Shown in pieces: positions 26,372-34,678 of a stretch of DNA of 64,000 bases (its first letter is position 1; every line of letters begins with the position of its first letter). Source of the stretch: Corynebacterium halotolerans YIM 70093 = DSM 44683 (GTDB lineage Bacteria > Actinomycetota > Actinomycetes > Mycobacteriales > Mycobacteriaceae); NCBI RefSeq assembly GCF_000341345.1, contig NC_020302.1:39483-103482 (forward strand), read 5' to 3'. Below the pieces are notes generated by a model. It did no database searches. It had not been told where the DNA came from and saw only the letters and a list, made by a program, of their open reading frames with translations. The position numbers were made by a program, and so were the translations under genes.

Positions 26372-27249
26372 CCGGTCTCCCCCAGACGCCCGAGGGAGCG
26401 CCGCAGGGCACGGTCCACGACGTCGCGCAGATCCCGCTTTCCGACGGCCCCGCCCCGTTGCGGCGGCACCACACACCGCAGCCGCAGGTGGAAGGCCGCC
26501 GGCATCGGGAACGCGGGCAGGCCCCCGAGTTGATCGGGGGTGAGCAGCACCATCGCGCCTCCGGCACCGAGCCGCGCGGCCAGGACCGTCCGGTCCGGCC
26601 ACAGCTCGGTCTCCGGGTGCAAGCCGATGGTGAAGAAGGCGTCGGCCAGGCGTCCGGCGGCCGCCGGGCTGACGGCGGCGGTGTTGTCCAGCAGGGTGTG
26701 TCCCCGCAACGCCGCCCAGGTCGCGGGCTTTTCGGCGGGCCCGGCGAGCAGCCGGGGAACCTCGTGCAGCTGCCCGCGAGACAACTCACCCGTCGGCGCC
26801 GGGTCCTCGATGACGGCACAGTCCAGACGGCCCTCGCCCACCCGGGTGACCAGCTGCGACACCTCGGCCGTGTGCACACTGACCCGGCCGACGTCCCGCA
26901 ACGCGGAGGTGAGGTCGAAGGCGATGCCCGGCGGCACCGAGGGGGCCAGCCCCACGCGGACCTCGGCCCCGGCGTCGGCGATGGCGTGGGCCATGCTCTG
27001 CAGTTCCGTGGCGTCCCGGACCAGAATCCGGGCCTGCGGGAGCAGGGACCGGCCCGCCTCGGTGAGGGTGGCACCGGTGGCGGAGCGGCGGATCAGGTCG
27101 AGGCCGAGATTCGACTCCAGACGTTTCAGCCCCTGGGACACGGGGGACTGGGTCAGCCCCAGCCGCTCCGCGGCACCGGTGACGCTGCCCTCCTCGGCCA
27201 CGGCGACGAAGTACTCCCAGTGCCGGAGGGAATCCGGTCGAGTTGTCAT
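26368..27249 (-). CDS. LysR family transcriptional regulator
   Basis: 293 residues. The N-terminal helix-turn-helix is typical: FVAVAEEGSVTGAAERLGLTQSPVSQGLKRLESNLGLDL. The remaining 200 residues form the effector domain. It overlaps the beta-lactamase-like gene by 4 bp. This is co-directional, unlike the usual divergent ampR/ampC order, so it may control the pair as part of its own operon. The effector is unknown. Confidence 0.85.
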   Translation of the reverse strand: MTTRPDSLRHWEYFVAVAEEGSVTGAAERLGLTQSPVSQGLKRLESNLGLDLIRRSATGATLTEAGRSLLPQARILVRDATELQSMAHAIADAGAEVRVGLAPSVPPGIAFDLTSALRDVGRVSVHTAEVSQLVTRVGEGRLDCAVIEDPAPTGELSRGQLHEVPRLLAGPAEKPATWAALRGHTLLDNTAAVSPAAAGRLADAFFTIGLHPETELWPDRTVLAARLGAGGAMVLLTPDQLGGLPAFPMPAAFHLRLRCVVPPQRGGAVGKRDLRDVVDRALRRSLGRLGETG

Positions 27250-27771
27250 GTGCCCCGAGCCTAGTGGCGGGGACTCTGCCGAGCTGAGCGAGGTACGGGG
27301 AACAAGGGCTCACCGGGCCTGTCGTGCAGCGGATTGCCGTGGTGGGTCCAATTCAGGCGAAGGTGCGTATGACAGCCGAACCGGCACCGTCCCGGGCCAG
27401 GGGAGAGACCCCTTTTCCCACGGCACCAGAACTGATCTGTGCGAGGGGGAATCGGCGAACTTCAGCTACCTGACCGCCACCCTGGATGCGTCCATCCGGG
27501 GAGCGGGACCCGCGGTCGGGGAGTGGCCGGGCAGAATCCACCGGGTGGAACCCCGGTCCCCTTCGAGGACGACCCCGACCTGACGGACAAGCGGTTTACG
27601 GGCAGTGGAGGAGATCCTCGACTGGGAGCCGCACGCCCGAGGTGGTCCGGGAGATGCGGGGCAATCCGGAAGAACTCGAACGGCTCGGCATTGAGGCGAG
27701 CAACGAACGACAACGCGGCGGGAAACCACAGGTTTCTCGCCGCGTTCGGCCTGGTTCAGACCAACTGCCGG
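27250..27771. other. Intergenic DNA with possible decayed coding traces
   Basis: 522 bp. Two short stretches look protein-like but lie in different frames: VEEILDWEPHA near 27610 and PEVVREMRGNPEELERLG just after it. They could be one gene broken by a frameshift. A hairpin at 27713-27745 closes the region. Nothing else is supported. Confidence 0.3.
27713..27745 (-). terminator. Terminator behind the FMN reductase gene
   Basis: A 15-bp stem with one G-T pair (27713-27727 with 27731-27745) and a 3-base loop, 27 bp past the stop codon of the gene at 27772-28329. The T tract on the minus strand is weak. Confidence 0.6.
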
Positions 27772-28329
27772 TCAGCCGCGCAGCGTCTTGAGCGCCTCCG
27801 ACCAGGCGGTGACCTGGTTGAACACGTCGGTGAGAGCGCCGGTGGCGCCTTCGGTCGGGGTGAACTTCGACATGTCCTCGAAGTCGGAGCTGAAGGGCAG
27901 GAACACCTGGGCGCGGACGTCGGCCATCTGCAGTTCCGCGGCGATCAGCCGCCACGCCTCCACGGAGCGGGTGCCGCCGGCGCTGCCGTAGCTGACGAAG
28001 CCGATGGCCTTGTTGTTCCACTCCGCGTACAGGAAGTCCACGGCGTTCTTCAGTGCGGCGGGCACGGAGTGGTTGTACTCCGGGGTGACGAAGATGAAGC
28101 CGTCGTAGGAGGCGATCTTCTCGGCCCAGGCCTTGGTGTGGTCCTTCGAGTACTGGCCCATGGCCGGGGGCATGGGCTCATCCAGCAGGGGCAGGTTCTG
28201 GTCGGCGATGTCCACGAGCTCGAACTCGGCGCCGCCGTGCTGCTGCGCGTGCTCGTGCACCCATTCGGCGACCTGGGGTGCCAGGCGGTTGGGGCGGGTG
28301 CTGCCGACGATGATGGCGATGCGGGTCAT
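27772..28329 (-). CDS. NADPH-dependent FMN reductase
   Basis: 185 residues, flavodoxin-like. The phosphate loop GSTRPNRLAPQVAEW binds FMN, and FVTPEYNHSVPAALKNAVDFLYAEW is the family's flavin/substrate signature. Related enzymes reduce FMN, quinones or azo dyes with NADPH. The ATG at 28329 follows GGAGG. The gene stands alone and ends at the hairpin at 27713. Confidence 0.88.
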   Translation of the reverse strand: MTRIAIIVGSTRPNRLAPQVAEWVHEHAQQHGGAEFELVDIADQNLPLLDEPMPPAMGQYSKDHTKAWAEKIASYDGFIFVTPEYNHSVPAALKNAVDFLYAEWNNKAIGFVSYGSAGGTRSVEAWRLIAAELQMADVRAQVFLPFSSDFEDMSKFTPTEGATGALTDVFNQVTAWSEALKTLRG

Positions 28330-28744
28330 GGTTTTACCTCCGAATAGTGGTGGTGGTGACATTCCCGTCTCCCACGCTAGCCAGTTCCGCGCCCGCGTGT
28401 GCGTCGCAGGATGCGCAGCGTGCGGTAGGCCGATGCGATCTGCGCAGCCACCGACTCCGACGTGTCTTCGGTGACGACCTCGAACGCCCACCACAACCCC
28501 AGTGGAGGGCAGAAGGAGAAAGGGGTCGAGTAATGGACACCCCCAACTTTTCGACCTGAACCTTTGGAACTTGAACAACTAACGATTCGCCTGATCAGAA
28601 TGAATTTTCTTTGGTCGGCCGGACCGGGTATCGGTTCTTCTGATACCGATGATTGTGTAAGGCAGACAACCCCAAGAATTGCCAGAAGCAGCGTCGGACG
28701 AGAAGCTCCGGTCGATGACACCGGGAGGAATTGGAGTCGATGGC
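28330..28744. other. Intergenic promoter region of the CDF gene
   Basis: 415 bp between divergent genes. An inverted repeat ATCGGT (28630-28635) / ACCGAT (28645-28650) with a 9-base spacer lies about 95 bp before the transporter start and could be an operator. No small gene is supported. Confidence 0.4.
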
Positions 28745-29713
28745 ATGACAGTGGTGCAACGTGAAAGAATGCCGGGCGCTCAGCAGCGGGCATTGAAACG
28801 GGCGATAATGCTCACGTGGTTGACGCTCGGTTATCTGGTTATCGACACGACTTTGTTGTTCCTGGTCAAGGGCAACTCGCAGGCCATGCAGGTGGCGTGG
28901 ATTCAGGACCTTCTGGCTCTGGTGCCTCCGCTGTCATTTCTCGTCGGTACACGTGTCCTCGCCCGCCGGGCGAGCAAACGGTTTCCGTACGGATTTCACC
29001 AGGCCATGGACGTCTCCCATTTCCTGTCGGCCACGGCCCTGCTGGGATTCGGAGGCTTCCTCTTCGTTCAGTCGGCGATGTCCCTGCTCAACGCCCAGCG
29101 GCCCGACATCGGCTTGATGGTGATCTTCGGGTTTGAGATCTGGCATGGCTGGCTGATGGTGGCGGTCCTGGTCGCCGGCGCCATCCCACCGCTGATTCTG
29201 GGCCGGATGAAAATTGAGCCGGCCAAGCAGCTGCACAACAAGGTCCTGTTCACCGACAGCAAGATGAACAAGGCGGATTGGACGTCGTCCCTGGCCGCGG
29301 TGGTTGGTGTGCTCGGTGTCGGGGTCGGCATCTGGTGGGCCGATGCGGTGGCCGCGATCATCATCTCACTCGACATCCTGTGGGACGGGATTCGGAATCT
29401 GTGGGCCTCGTTGAGTTCGTTGATTGATTCCACTCCTGATGCTCTGGGTGAATCGAAGCCGCATCCGCTCCCCGCGCAGGTCAACCGCTACCTGCTTGGC
29501 CTGTCGTGGGTGAAAGAGGCGGGGTGTCGGGTCCGTGAGGAAGGGCAGGTCTTCCACGTCGAGGCGTTCGTGGTGCCGACGCATCCCGAGACGATTGCCG
29601 TCGACAGCCTGATCAAGGCGCGCGACGGCTGCAGGGAACTGGACTGGAAGATCTACGACGTGGTCGTCGCCCCCGTCGACGAACTGCCTGGACTGTTGAC
29701 CACAGACACCTGA
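28745..29713 (+). CDS. Cation diffusion facilitator family transporter
   Basis: 322 residues. About six membrane segments (about 20-215) are followed by a cytoplasmic ferredoxin-like domain (about 225-310). Segment 5 carries HNKVLFTDSKMNKADWTSS, in the position of the CDF metal site, and a further acidic/His pair lies in FPYGFHQAMDVSHF. CDF proteins export Zn, Co, Fe or Mn in exchange for protons. The metal here is unknown. The ATG at 28745 has GGAG eight bases upstream; an earlier in-frame start lacks one. Confidence 0.78.
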   Translation: MTVVQRERMPGAQQRALKRAIMLTWLTLGYLVIDTTLLFLVKGNSQAMQVAWIQDLLALVPPLSFLVGTRVLARRASKRFPYGFHQAMDVSHFLSATALLGFGGFLFVQSAMSLLNAQRPDIGLMVIFGFEIWHGWLMVAVLVAGAIPPLILGRMKIEPAKQLHNKVLFTDSKMNKADWTSSLAAVVGVLGVGVGIWWADAVAAIIISLDILWDGIRNLWASLSSLIDSTPDALGESKPHPLPAQVNRYLLGLSWVKEAGCRVREEGQVFHVEAFVVPTHPETIAVDSLIKARDGCRELDWKIYDVVVAPVDELPGLLTTDT

Positions 29714-29899
29714 GGATTTCTCACGTCCGCTGAGTCCCCGCCCGCACGCCGGCCTCTGACCGACTCCGCCCCTCCGGCAGGTGCAACAGACGCCCTGGAC
29801 GGAACGTCTCCGGAGGACTGATCTCCACTGGTGGCCCGGGGGCAATTCTGCGGGCCAGAAAGGCAGAACACCACCGGTGCGGGCCCTCCGTGCGCGGGG

Positions 29900-30052
29900 G
29901 CGTCGGCAAGCGGCTCTCTACGCCCCCACGAACCGCCGCACGAGCGAGCGGTAGGCGCGCACGGTCAGGTCCTCGTCGTGGGAGTGCAGCTGGGCGAAGC
30001 CGTAGCCCCACGCCCCCGAGGCGGTGGCCGAAGCGCGGGTCGGAGCCACCGG
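29900..30052 (-). pseudogene. Decayed copy of the 3' end of the M20 peptidase gene
   Basis: The sequence repeats 30301-30512 closely, including the last codons of the peptidase, but lacks two blocks of about 21 and 39 bases and has small insertions. Both missing blocks are multiples of three. It reads as a remnant of a tandem paralogue or a partial duplication. Confidence 0.7.
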
Positions 30053-30269
30053 CCAACAACCACTCGGACATCCGCCGGATAGTCGGGGGCGCGGGGCTGC
30101 GGGCGGTCACTGGCGTCGGCCGCCATGGCGAGGACCGGGCTGGACCGCGATGGGGCAAATCCACGCACTTACAATCGTGCGACTTTTCAGGCCCGCTGTT
30201 TCCGCAGGTCACCGTGTCAGCCGTTTGGGGCGCGAAAAAGGGTGCGTGGATATGCACCACCCGGTATCC

Positions 30270-30313
30270 CGCTTGCCGACGCCCGCCCCGCCCCACGCGG
30301 GCGTCGGCAAGCG
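30270..30313 (-). terminator. Terminator behind the M20 peptidase gene
   Basis: A perfect 17-bp stem (30270-30286 with 30297-30313) with a 10-base loop starts just past the stop codon at 30319 on the minus strand. GC-rich, no clear T tract. Confidence 0.7.
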
Positions 30314-30318
30314 AACCG

Positions 30319-31647
30319 CTACGCCCCCACGAACCGCCGCACGAGCGAGCGGTAGGCGCGCACGGTCAGGTCGAGATCCTCGAGGTCGAGGTGCTCGTCG
30401 TGGGAGTGCAGCTGGGAGAACACGTCGGCCAGGGTGCGCTCGCGGCCGTGCAGGGCGAAGCCGTAGCCCACGCCCCCGAGGCGGCGGCCGAAGCGTAGGT
30501 CGGAACCGCCGGCGGAGATCGTCGGGACGACGGGGACGCCGGGGAAGAACTCCTCGAAGGTGGCCAGGAGCGCGTCATACAACGGTCCGGAGGTCGGGGA
30601 GACGGTGGCCTCCTCGGAGATGAGGCGCTCGATGCGCACCTCGTCGGCCAGGTCGCCCAGGCCCTCGCGCAGCACGCGGTCGACGTCGTCCTGGGTCATG
30701 CCGGGCAGCGGGCGGATGTCGAGCTCCATGTACGCGTGGCTGGGCAGCACGTTGATCGCCCCGCCGGCGTGCAGCACGGTCGGCGAGATGGTCAGGTGGC
30801 TCATCGCGTCGGCGTAGGCGGCCAGCCGCCCGAACTTCTCGTAGGCGTCCGGATCGGTGCCGTGGAGCAGGGCCTGCTCGGTGTCGTTGTCGAAGCGGAA
30901 GGCGCGGACGAAGCCCTGCCAGATCTCGTCGGAGCTGACCGGGGTGCGGATGGCGGCGATACGGCGGGCGACCTCGCCGATCTTGACCACGGAGAAATCC
31001 TTGCCGAAGGGGTTGGAGCCGTGGCCGGCGTCGCCGCCGACGTGCAGGCGCCGCTGGGCCGCGCCCTTCTCGCCGACGACGACCACCAGCGCGTCGGTGC
31101 CGTCGGCCACCTCAAGGTGGGAACCGCCGGTCTCCGACAGGCAGTTGCGCCAGGAGAACGCGTCGCGGTGCTCCTCGGACAGCCACTTGCCGCCCAGGCC
31201 GCCGCGGGCCTCCTCGTCGGCGATGCCGACGAACGTCAGCGTGCCCTTCGGCTGGCCGTTGCGCGCGGCGTCGCGGGTGACCGCGGCCATCGACGCCGTG
31301 ATGAACAACATGTCCATCGCACCGCGGCCGTAGAGGCGGCCGTCGACGATCTCAGCGTCGAAGGGCGGGTGCTCCCACCGCTCCTCGTGGACGGGCACGA
31401 CGTCGGTGTGGCCGAGCAGGGTCAGCGGCTCGGCCTCCGGATCGGTGCCGGGAACCGTGACGACGATCGACGTGCGCCCCGGCCGCGGCTCGTAGCGGGA
31501 GACCTGGATGCCGGGGGTGCCGGCGAAGAAACGCTCGAGGGTGTCGGCGTTGTGGATCTCCTGCCCGGAGTCCGGGGTCAGGTCGTTGACGCAGGCGTTG
31601 CGGATCATCTCCCGCAGGAGGGCGAGGGTGTCGTCGTAGAGGGTCAC
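30319..31647 (-). CDS. M20 family metallopeptidase (dipeptidase/deacylase)
   Basis: 442 residues. Metal-site motifs are in order: LLGHTDVVPVHEERWEHPPFDAEIVDGRLYGRGAMDM (two split motifs with the His and Asp), DEEARGG (catalytic Glu pair) and the final HSHDEHLDLEDL (last His). The central lid domain (about 210-330) is present. Such enzymes cleave dipeptides or N-acyl amino acids with two zinc ions in the cytoplasm. The GTG at 31647 fits family length; the frame stays open to 31773 but without family similarity. A decayed copy of the gene's end lies downstream. Confidence 0.86.
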   Translation of the reverse strand: MTLYDDTLALLREMIRNACVNDLTPDSGQEIHNADTLERFFAGTPGIQVSRYEPRPGRTSIVVTVPGTDPEAEPLTLLGHTDVVPVHEERWEHPPFDAEIVDGRLYGRGAMDMLFITASMAAVTRDAARNGQPKGTLTFVGIADEEARGGLGGKWLSEEHRDAFSWRNCLSETGGSHLEVADGTDALVVVVGEKGAAQRRLHVGGDAGHGSNPFGKDFSVVKIGEVARRIAAIRTPVSSDEIWQGFVRAFRFDNDTEQALLHGTDPDAYEKFGRLAAYADAMSHLTISPTVLHAGGAINVLPSHAYMELDIRPLPGMTQDDVDRVLREGLGDLADEVRIERLISEEATVSPTSGPLYDALLATFEEFFPGVPVVPTISAGGSDLRFGRRLGGVGYGFALHGRERTLADVFSQLHSHDEHLDLEDLDLTVRAYRSLVRRFVGA

Positions 31648-31759
31648 GGGGGAAGGCCACCTTTCATTCGTCTGACCACACCACTCTAGGTCAGGCACCG
31701 GCAGCCGCCCCCGCAGGAAAACCGCTCCCACCGGGAGAGCCCCGGTGAGGGTGGATATT

Positions 31760-31969
31760 TCAGCGACGAGCATCAGTTGTGGCGGGAGCGGCGGGACGGC
31801 CAGTTGCCGGAACCTGGAGGCCCTGGACGACGATGACGAGGATGATCACCGTCGCGACGATCGTGACGGCGGCTCCAAAGGGGGAAGTCGGACCCTTGGG
31901 GTGATGGCGGCCTTGCTGGTCGGTGGGTGGGACGGCGTGGGCCGGAGCACTGGAGGTGCGGTTGCTCGT
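31760..31969 (-). CDS. Possible small single-span membrane protein without a standard start
   Basis: The minus-strand frame after the TAG at 31970 reads about 69 residues: a Pro/Thr-rich start ending in HHPKGPTSPFG, one membrane helix (AAVTIVATVIILVIVVQ) and a short polar tail. This looks like a real corynebacterial small membrane protein, but no ATG, GTG or TTG precedes the helix in frame. Either the start is unusual or the gene has lost it. Confidence 0.35.
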   Translation of the reverse strand, partial: TSNRTSSAPAHAVPPTDQQGRHHPKGPTSPFGAAVTIVATVIILVIVVQGLQVPATGRPAAPATTDARR

Positions 31970-32099
31970 CTACGCCCCCGCAGGACGTGATCCGGGAGCC
32001 GGAACGATATTGTCCTCCGGAACTCGTTGACCTGGCGGGTGAACATGGGGAGAATGGGACGCAGCTCACAATTGCTGGTCTATCCCTAAGGTGGAGCCC
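31970..32099. promoter_or_regulatory. Promoter region of the Zn alcohol dehydrogenase gene
   Basis: 130 bp upstream of the dehydrogenase on the plus strand. The ribosome site AAGGTGGAG at 32088-32096 selects the ATG at 32100 over a GTG at 32091. I see no clear operator. Confidence 0.4.
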
Positions 32100-33248
32100 A
32101 TGCGCGCCATGGCTTATCGGGGCCCTTATAAGGTCCGCGTCGAAAACAAGGATATGCCCCGGATTGAGCATCCCAACGATGCGATCATCAAGGTCACGAT
32201 GGCCTCGATCTGCGGCTCTGACCTGCATCTTTATCATGGCCTGATGCCAGACACCCGGGTTGGCCATACGCTGGGCCACGAGTTCATCGGCGTGGTGCAC
32301 GAGGTTGGCCCCTCCGTGCAGACCCTCAAGCCAGGGGACCGGGTCATGGTCCCCTTCAACATCTTCTGCGGGTCGTGCTTCTACTGCGCCCGTGGCCTGT
32401 ACTCGAACTGCCACAATGTGAACGCCAACGCCACAGCGGCGGGTGGGATCTACGGTTATTCCCACACCTGTGGCGGCTACGACGGTGGGCAGGCCCAGTT
32501 CGTGCGCGTGCCCTTTGCCGACGTCGGCCCGTCTCTCATCCCGGACTGGATGGCGGAGGAGGACGCGCTGCTGCTCACCGACGCTGTCGCCACCGGCTAT
32601 TTCGGCGCCCAGCTCGGGGACATCGTGGAGGGTGACACCGTCGTCGTCTTTGGTGCGGGGCCGATCGGCCTGTTCGCCGCGCAATCCTCCTGGCTCATGG
32701 GCGCCGGCCGGGTGATCGTCGTCGACCACCTCGACGACCGGCTGGAGAAGGCCCGCACGATGGCGCACGCGGAGACGTACAACTTCAACGAGTACGACGA
32801 CATCGTGGTCCACCTGAAGAAGATCACCGACCACTACGGCGCGGACGTCGCCATCGACGCGGTGGGGGCGGAGGCGGACGGCAATTTTCTCCAGCACGTC
32901 ACCTCCGCGAAGCTGAAGCTGCAGGGCGGGTCACCCATCGCGTTGAACTGGGCGATCGACTCGGTGCGCAAGGGCGCGACGATCTCCGTGATGGGTGCCT
33001 ACGGCCCGATGTTCAGCGCCGTGAAATTCGGTGACGCACTGAACAAGGGTCTGACGCTGCGGATGAACCAGTGCCCGGTCAAGCGTCAGTGGCCGCGTCT
33101 GTTCGAGCATGTGCGCAACGGCCATCTCACCCCCAGCGAGATCATCACCCACCGCATCCCGCTCGAGCACATCGCCGAGGGGTACCACATCTTCTCGAGC
33201 AAACTCGACGGCTGCATCAAGACCGTGGTGCTGCCGCACGCCGACTGA
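32100..33248 (+). CDS. Zn alcohol dehydrogenase, glutathione-independent formaldehyde dehydrogenase-like
   Basis: 382 residues of the zinc MDR family. The catalytic zinc ligands are in ICGSDLHLYHG (Cys) and HTLGHEF (His-Glu). The structural zinc cluster is CGSCFYCARGLYSNC. The cofactor loop is FGAGPIGLFAAQ. Length and the SICGSDLHLYHG start match the branch annotated as glutathione-independent formaldehyde dehydrogenase, but broader aldehyde or alcohol substrates are possible. A small uncharacterised gene follows 17 bp downstream. Confidence 0.85.
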   Translation: MRAMAYRGPYKVRVENKDMPRIEHPNDAIIKVTMASICGSDLHLYHGLMPDTRVGHTLGHEFIGVVHEVGPSVQTLKPGDRVMVPFNIFCGSCFYCARGLYSNCHNVNANATAAGGIYGYSHTCGGYDGGQAQFVRVPFADVGPSLIPDWMAEEDALLLTDAVATGYFGAQLGDIVEGDTVVVFGAGPIGLFAAQSSWLMGAGRVIVVDHLDDRLEKARTMAHAETYNFNEYDDIVVHLKKITDHYGADVAIDAVGAEADGNFLQHVTSAKLKLQGGSPIALNWAIDSVRKGATISVMGAYGPMFSAVKFGDALNKGLTLRMNQCPVKRQWPRLFEHVRNGHLTPSEIITHRIPLEHIAEGYHIFSSKLDGCIKTVVLPHAD

Positions 33249-33265
33249 GAGGCCCAGGACACGTC

Positions 33266-33844
33266 ATGCCGTATACCGCAGATGAACCGCCCCGCCGCAG
33301 GAGCAGCGACGAGCTACGCGCCGAGATTCCCGGCTGGGGCGTCGACCTCGATCCTGCCGACCGGCCTTCCGTCCCGCGTGAACGCACCGACCTGGATACA
33401 GGGGCCCACTGGGACTTCCCCGAACGCCAGGAGGAGAAGCAACCGCGCGAACGCTCCATCGAGCATAAATTCCTCACCCCGGTCTTCGGCACCGCCCAAC
33501 CGCTCCGAGGCCTGGCGGCACCGATCCGCAGGCTCGCCTACAACCGGTTCAGCGAGGCGCGGGCCGCCCACTGGTTGCTGCTCCTGGCTGCTGACCGGGT
33601 CGACGCCGGTGAACACCATATGAGGTCCATGTTCACACTGCGGCCCGACAATCCGACCACGGAGACCGGGATCCGCAGCGAATTCACCCACCACGGTTTC
33701 TCCTCCCGCTTCGGGAGAAATCGCGCCGACCTCTCCCACACCTGGATCGACCCCTTTCTCGTTGCCCGGCCCTGGCTGACCGCTGGTGTGCTGTCGGTCG
33801 GGGCGGTCATGTTCCTGCGGGGGCGTCGGGAAGCGGAAAAGTGA
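33266..33844 (+). CDS. Hypothetical protein cotranscribed with the dehydrogenase
   Basis: 192 residues. The N-terminal 70 residues are charged and Pro-rich. The middle has a helical segment (AAHWLLLLAADRVDAGEHHMRSMF), and a last hydrophobic segment (WLTAGVLSVGAVMFLRG) may touch the membrane. I do not recognise the family. It starts 17 bp after the alcohol dehydrogenase with an AGGA site, so they share a transcript. Confidence 0.65.
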   Translation: MPYTADEPPRRRSSDELRAEIPGWGVDLDPADRPSVPRERTDLDTGAHWDFPERQEEKQPRERSIEHKFLTPVFGTAQPLRGLAAPIRRLAYNRFSEARAAHWLLLLAADRVDAGEHHMRSMFTLRPDNPTTETGIRSEFTHHGFSSRFGRNRADLSHTWIDPFLVARPWLTAGVLSVGAVMFLRGRREAEK

Positions 33845-33912
33845 AGCCCGAGCGGTTCACGTAGGGGCAGATTCCCTCGGTTTCTGGTCGGTTCAATTAC
33901 GTCACGGGTAGC

Positions 33913-33928
33913 GATTTCACATGGAACA
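33913..33928. other. Degenerate parS-like site
   Basis: 12 of 16 bases match the ParB site consensus TGTTTCACGTGAAACA. It lies 33 bp from a much better site, which makes chance less likely, but binding is unsure. Confidence 0.4.
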
Positions 33929-33945
33929 TGGCCTGGTGGGGTAGA

Positions 33946-33961
33946 GGTTTCACGTGAAACA
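33946..33961. other. parS: parS-like ParB binding site
   Basis: GGTTTCACGTGAAACA matches the 16-bp consensus at 15 positions. ParB binds such sites near the replication origin to start chromosome partition. Confidence 0.82.
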
Positions 33962-34589
33962 TCGTGGAGTGTCTTGAAGGCATGCGGGGCGCGAGTTGAT
34001 GGAGGATGCTGTGCTGCCAGGGGCCGATTCCGGAGGCTGCACGTCTCTGTCACCCTTGTCTGAAGAGGTGCGATAACAATCGGGATCTTTTTGAAACTGG
34101 TGTGTGCCACGTGGTGTCCATGCCGGGAATGAGTGGTCCCCAAATTAATCCTCTGCTGTGAGCGTTCCTCCCGAATGGGGTGGCAGGTGCCGGTAGGGGG
34201 CCCGATCAGGTGACACCGGCCTTCCCCACGATTCCCGCCATTGAGTAGTCCTTGGTCGTGCAATCGCCATCGGTCAGTTGCTCATGGCCGCTGACACTCA
34301 CTGACATTGCTGCGCTGAATGTCTGGATTGAAGGGGGTAGGGGAATGGTTACCCACCCGTGAATCATCTAGCCAGCCGGGCGAGTTGCCGAGGCCGCGGG
34401 GCTGCTCGAAGGAAAGGCTGGTCTCCGGCGTGCCTAAACTCCGGCGGGATGGGGATTTCCGGGGAGGGTGTGGGAGGGCCTGGGTATGTCATTCTCCTTC
34501 CTGCTCCGGCGCATTCCCTTCGCTCGCTGGGGCCTTCAGCCTGTCGGAGAATGATGCCACCAGGGTGGCGGGCTGTCCAGGGCAAATCA

Positions 34590-34602
34590 TGAACACCGTT
34601 CA
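34590..34602. promoter_or_regulatory. BioQ-type operator 1 of bioB
   Basis: TGAACACCGTTCA is a perfect TGAAC-N3-GTTCA palindrome, the form of BioQ sites in corynebacteria. It lies upstream of the TAGACT box at 34613-34618, the likely -10 element. Confidence 0.8.
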
Positions 34603-34633
34603 ATTTCTGGGCTAGACTGCTTCCAGACATTCT

Positions 34634-34646
34634 TGAACGTTGTTCA
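34634..34646. promoter_or_regulatory. BioQ-type operator 2 of bioB
   Basis: TGAACGTTGTTCA, a second perfect palindrome 44 bp downstream of the first and 32 bp before the bioB start codon. The -10 box lies between the two, so binding at both would enclose the promoter. Confidence 0.8.
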
Positions 34647-34678
34647 ATTACGCCTCCACCACCTGCCCAAGGAGAACC

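Larger units (their letters stand above)
29714..30318. other. Intergenic DNA with a decayed gene-end copy and a terminator
   Basis: 605 bp. It contains the partial copy of the M20 peptidase 3' end (29900-30052) and that gene's terminator hairpin (30270-30313). The stretch 30053-30269 shows no gene. Confidence 0.5.
33845..34589. other. Long intergenic region with parS-like sites
   Basis: About 745 bp before the bioB promoter. Two parS-like sites at 33913-33928 and 33946-33961 are the only features I can support. The rest has no protein-like frame or clear hairpin. Confidence 0.5.

Noticed and set aside
25487..26602. Longer start for the beta-lactamase-like protein
   Set aside because: The extension runs through the 3' end of the LysR gene in another frame and is Arg/Ala-rich without a signal peptide.
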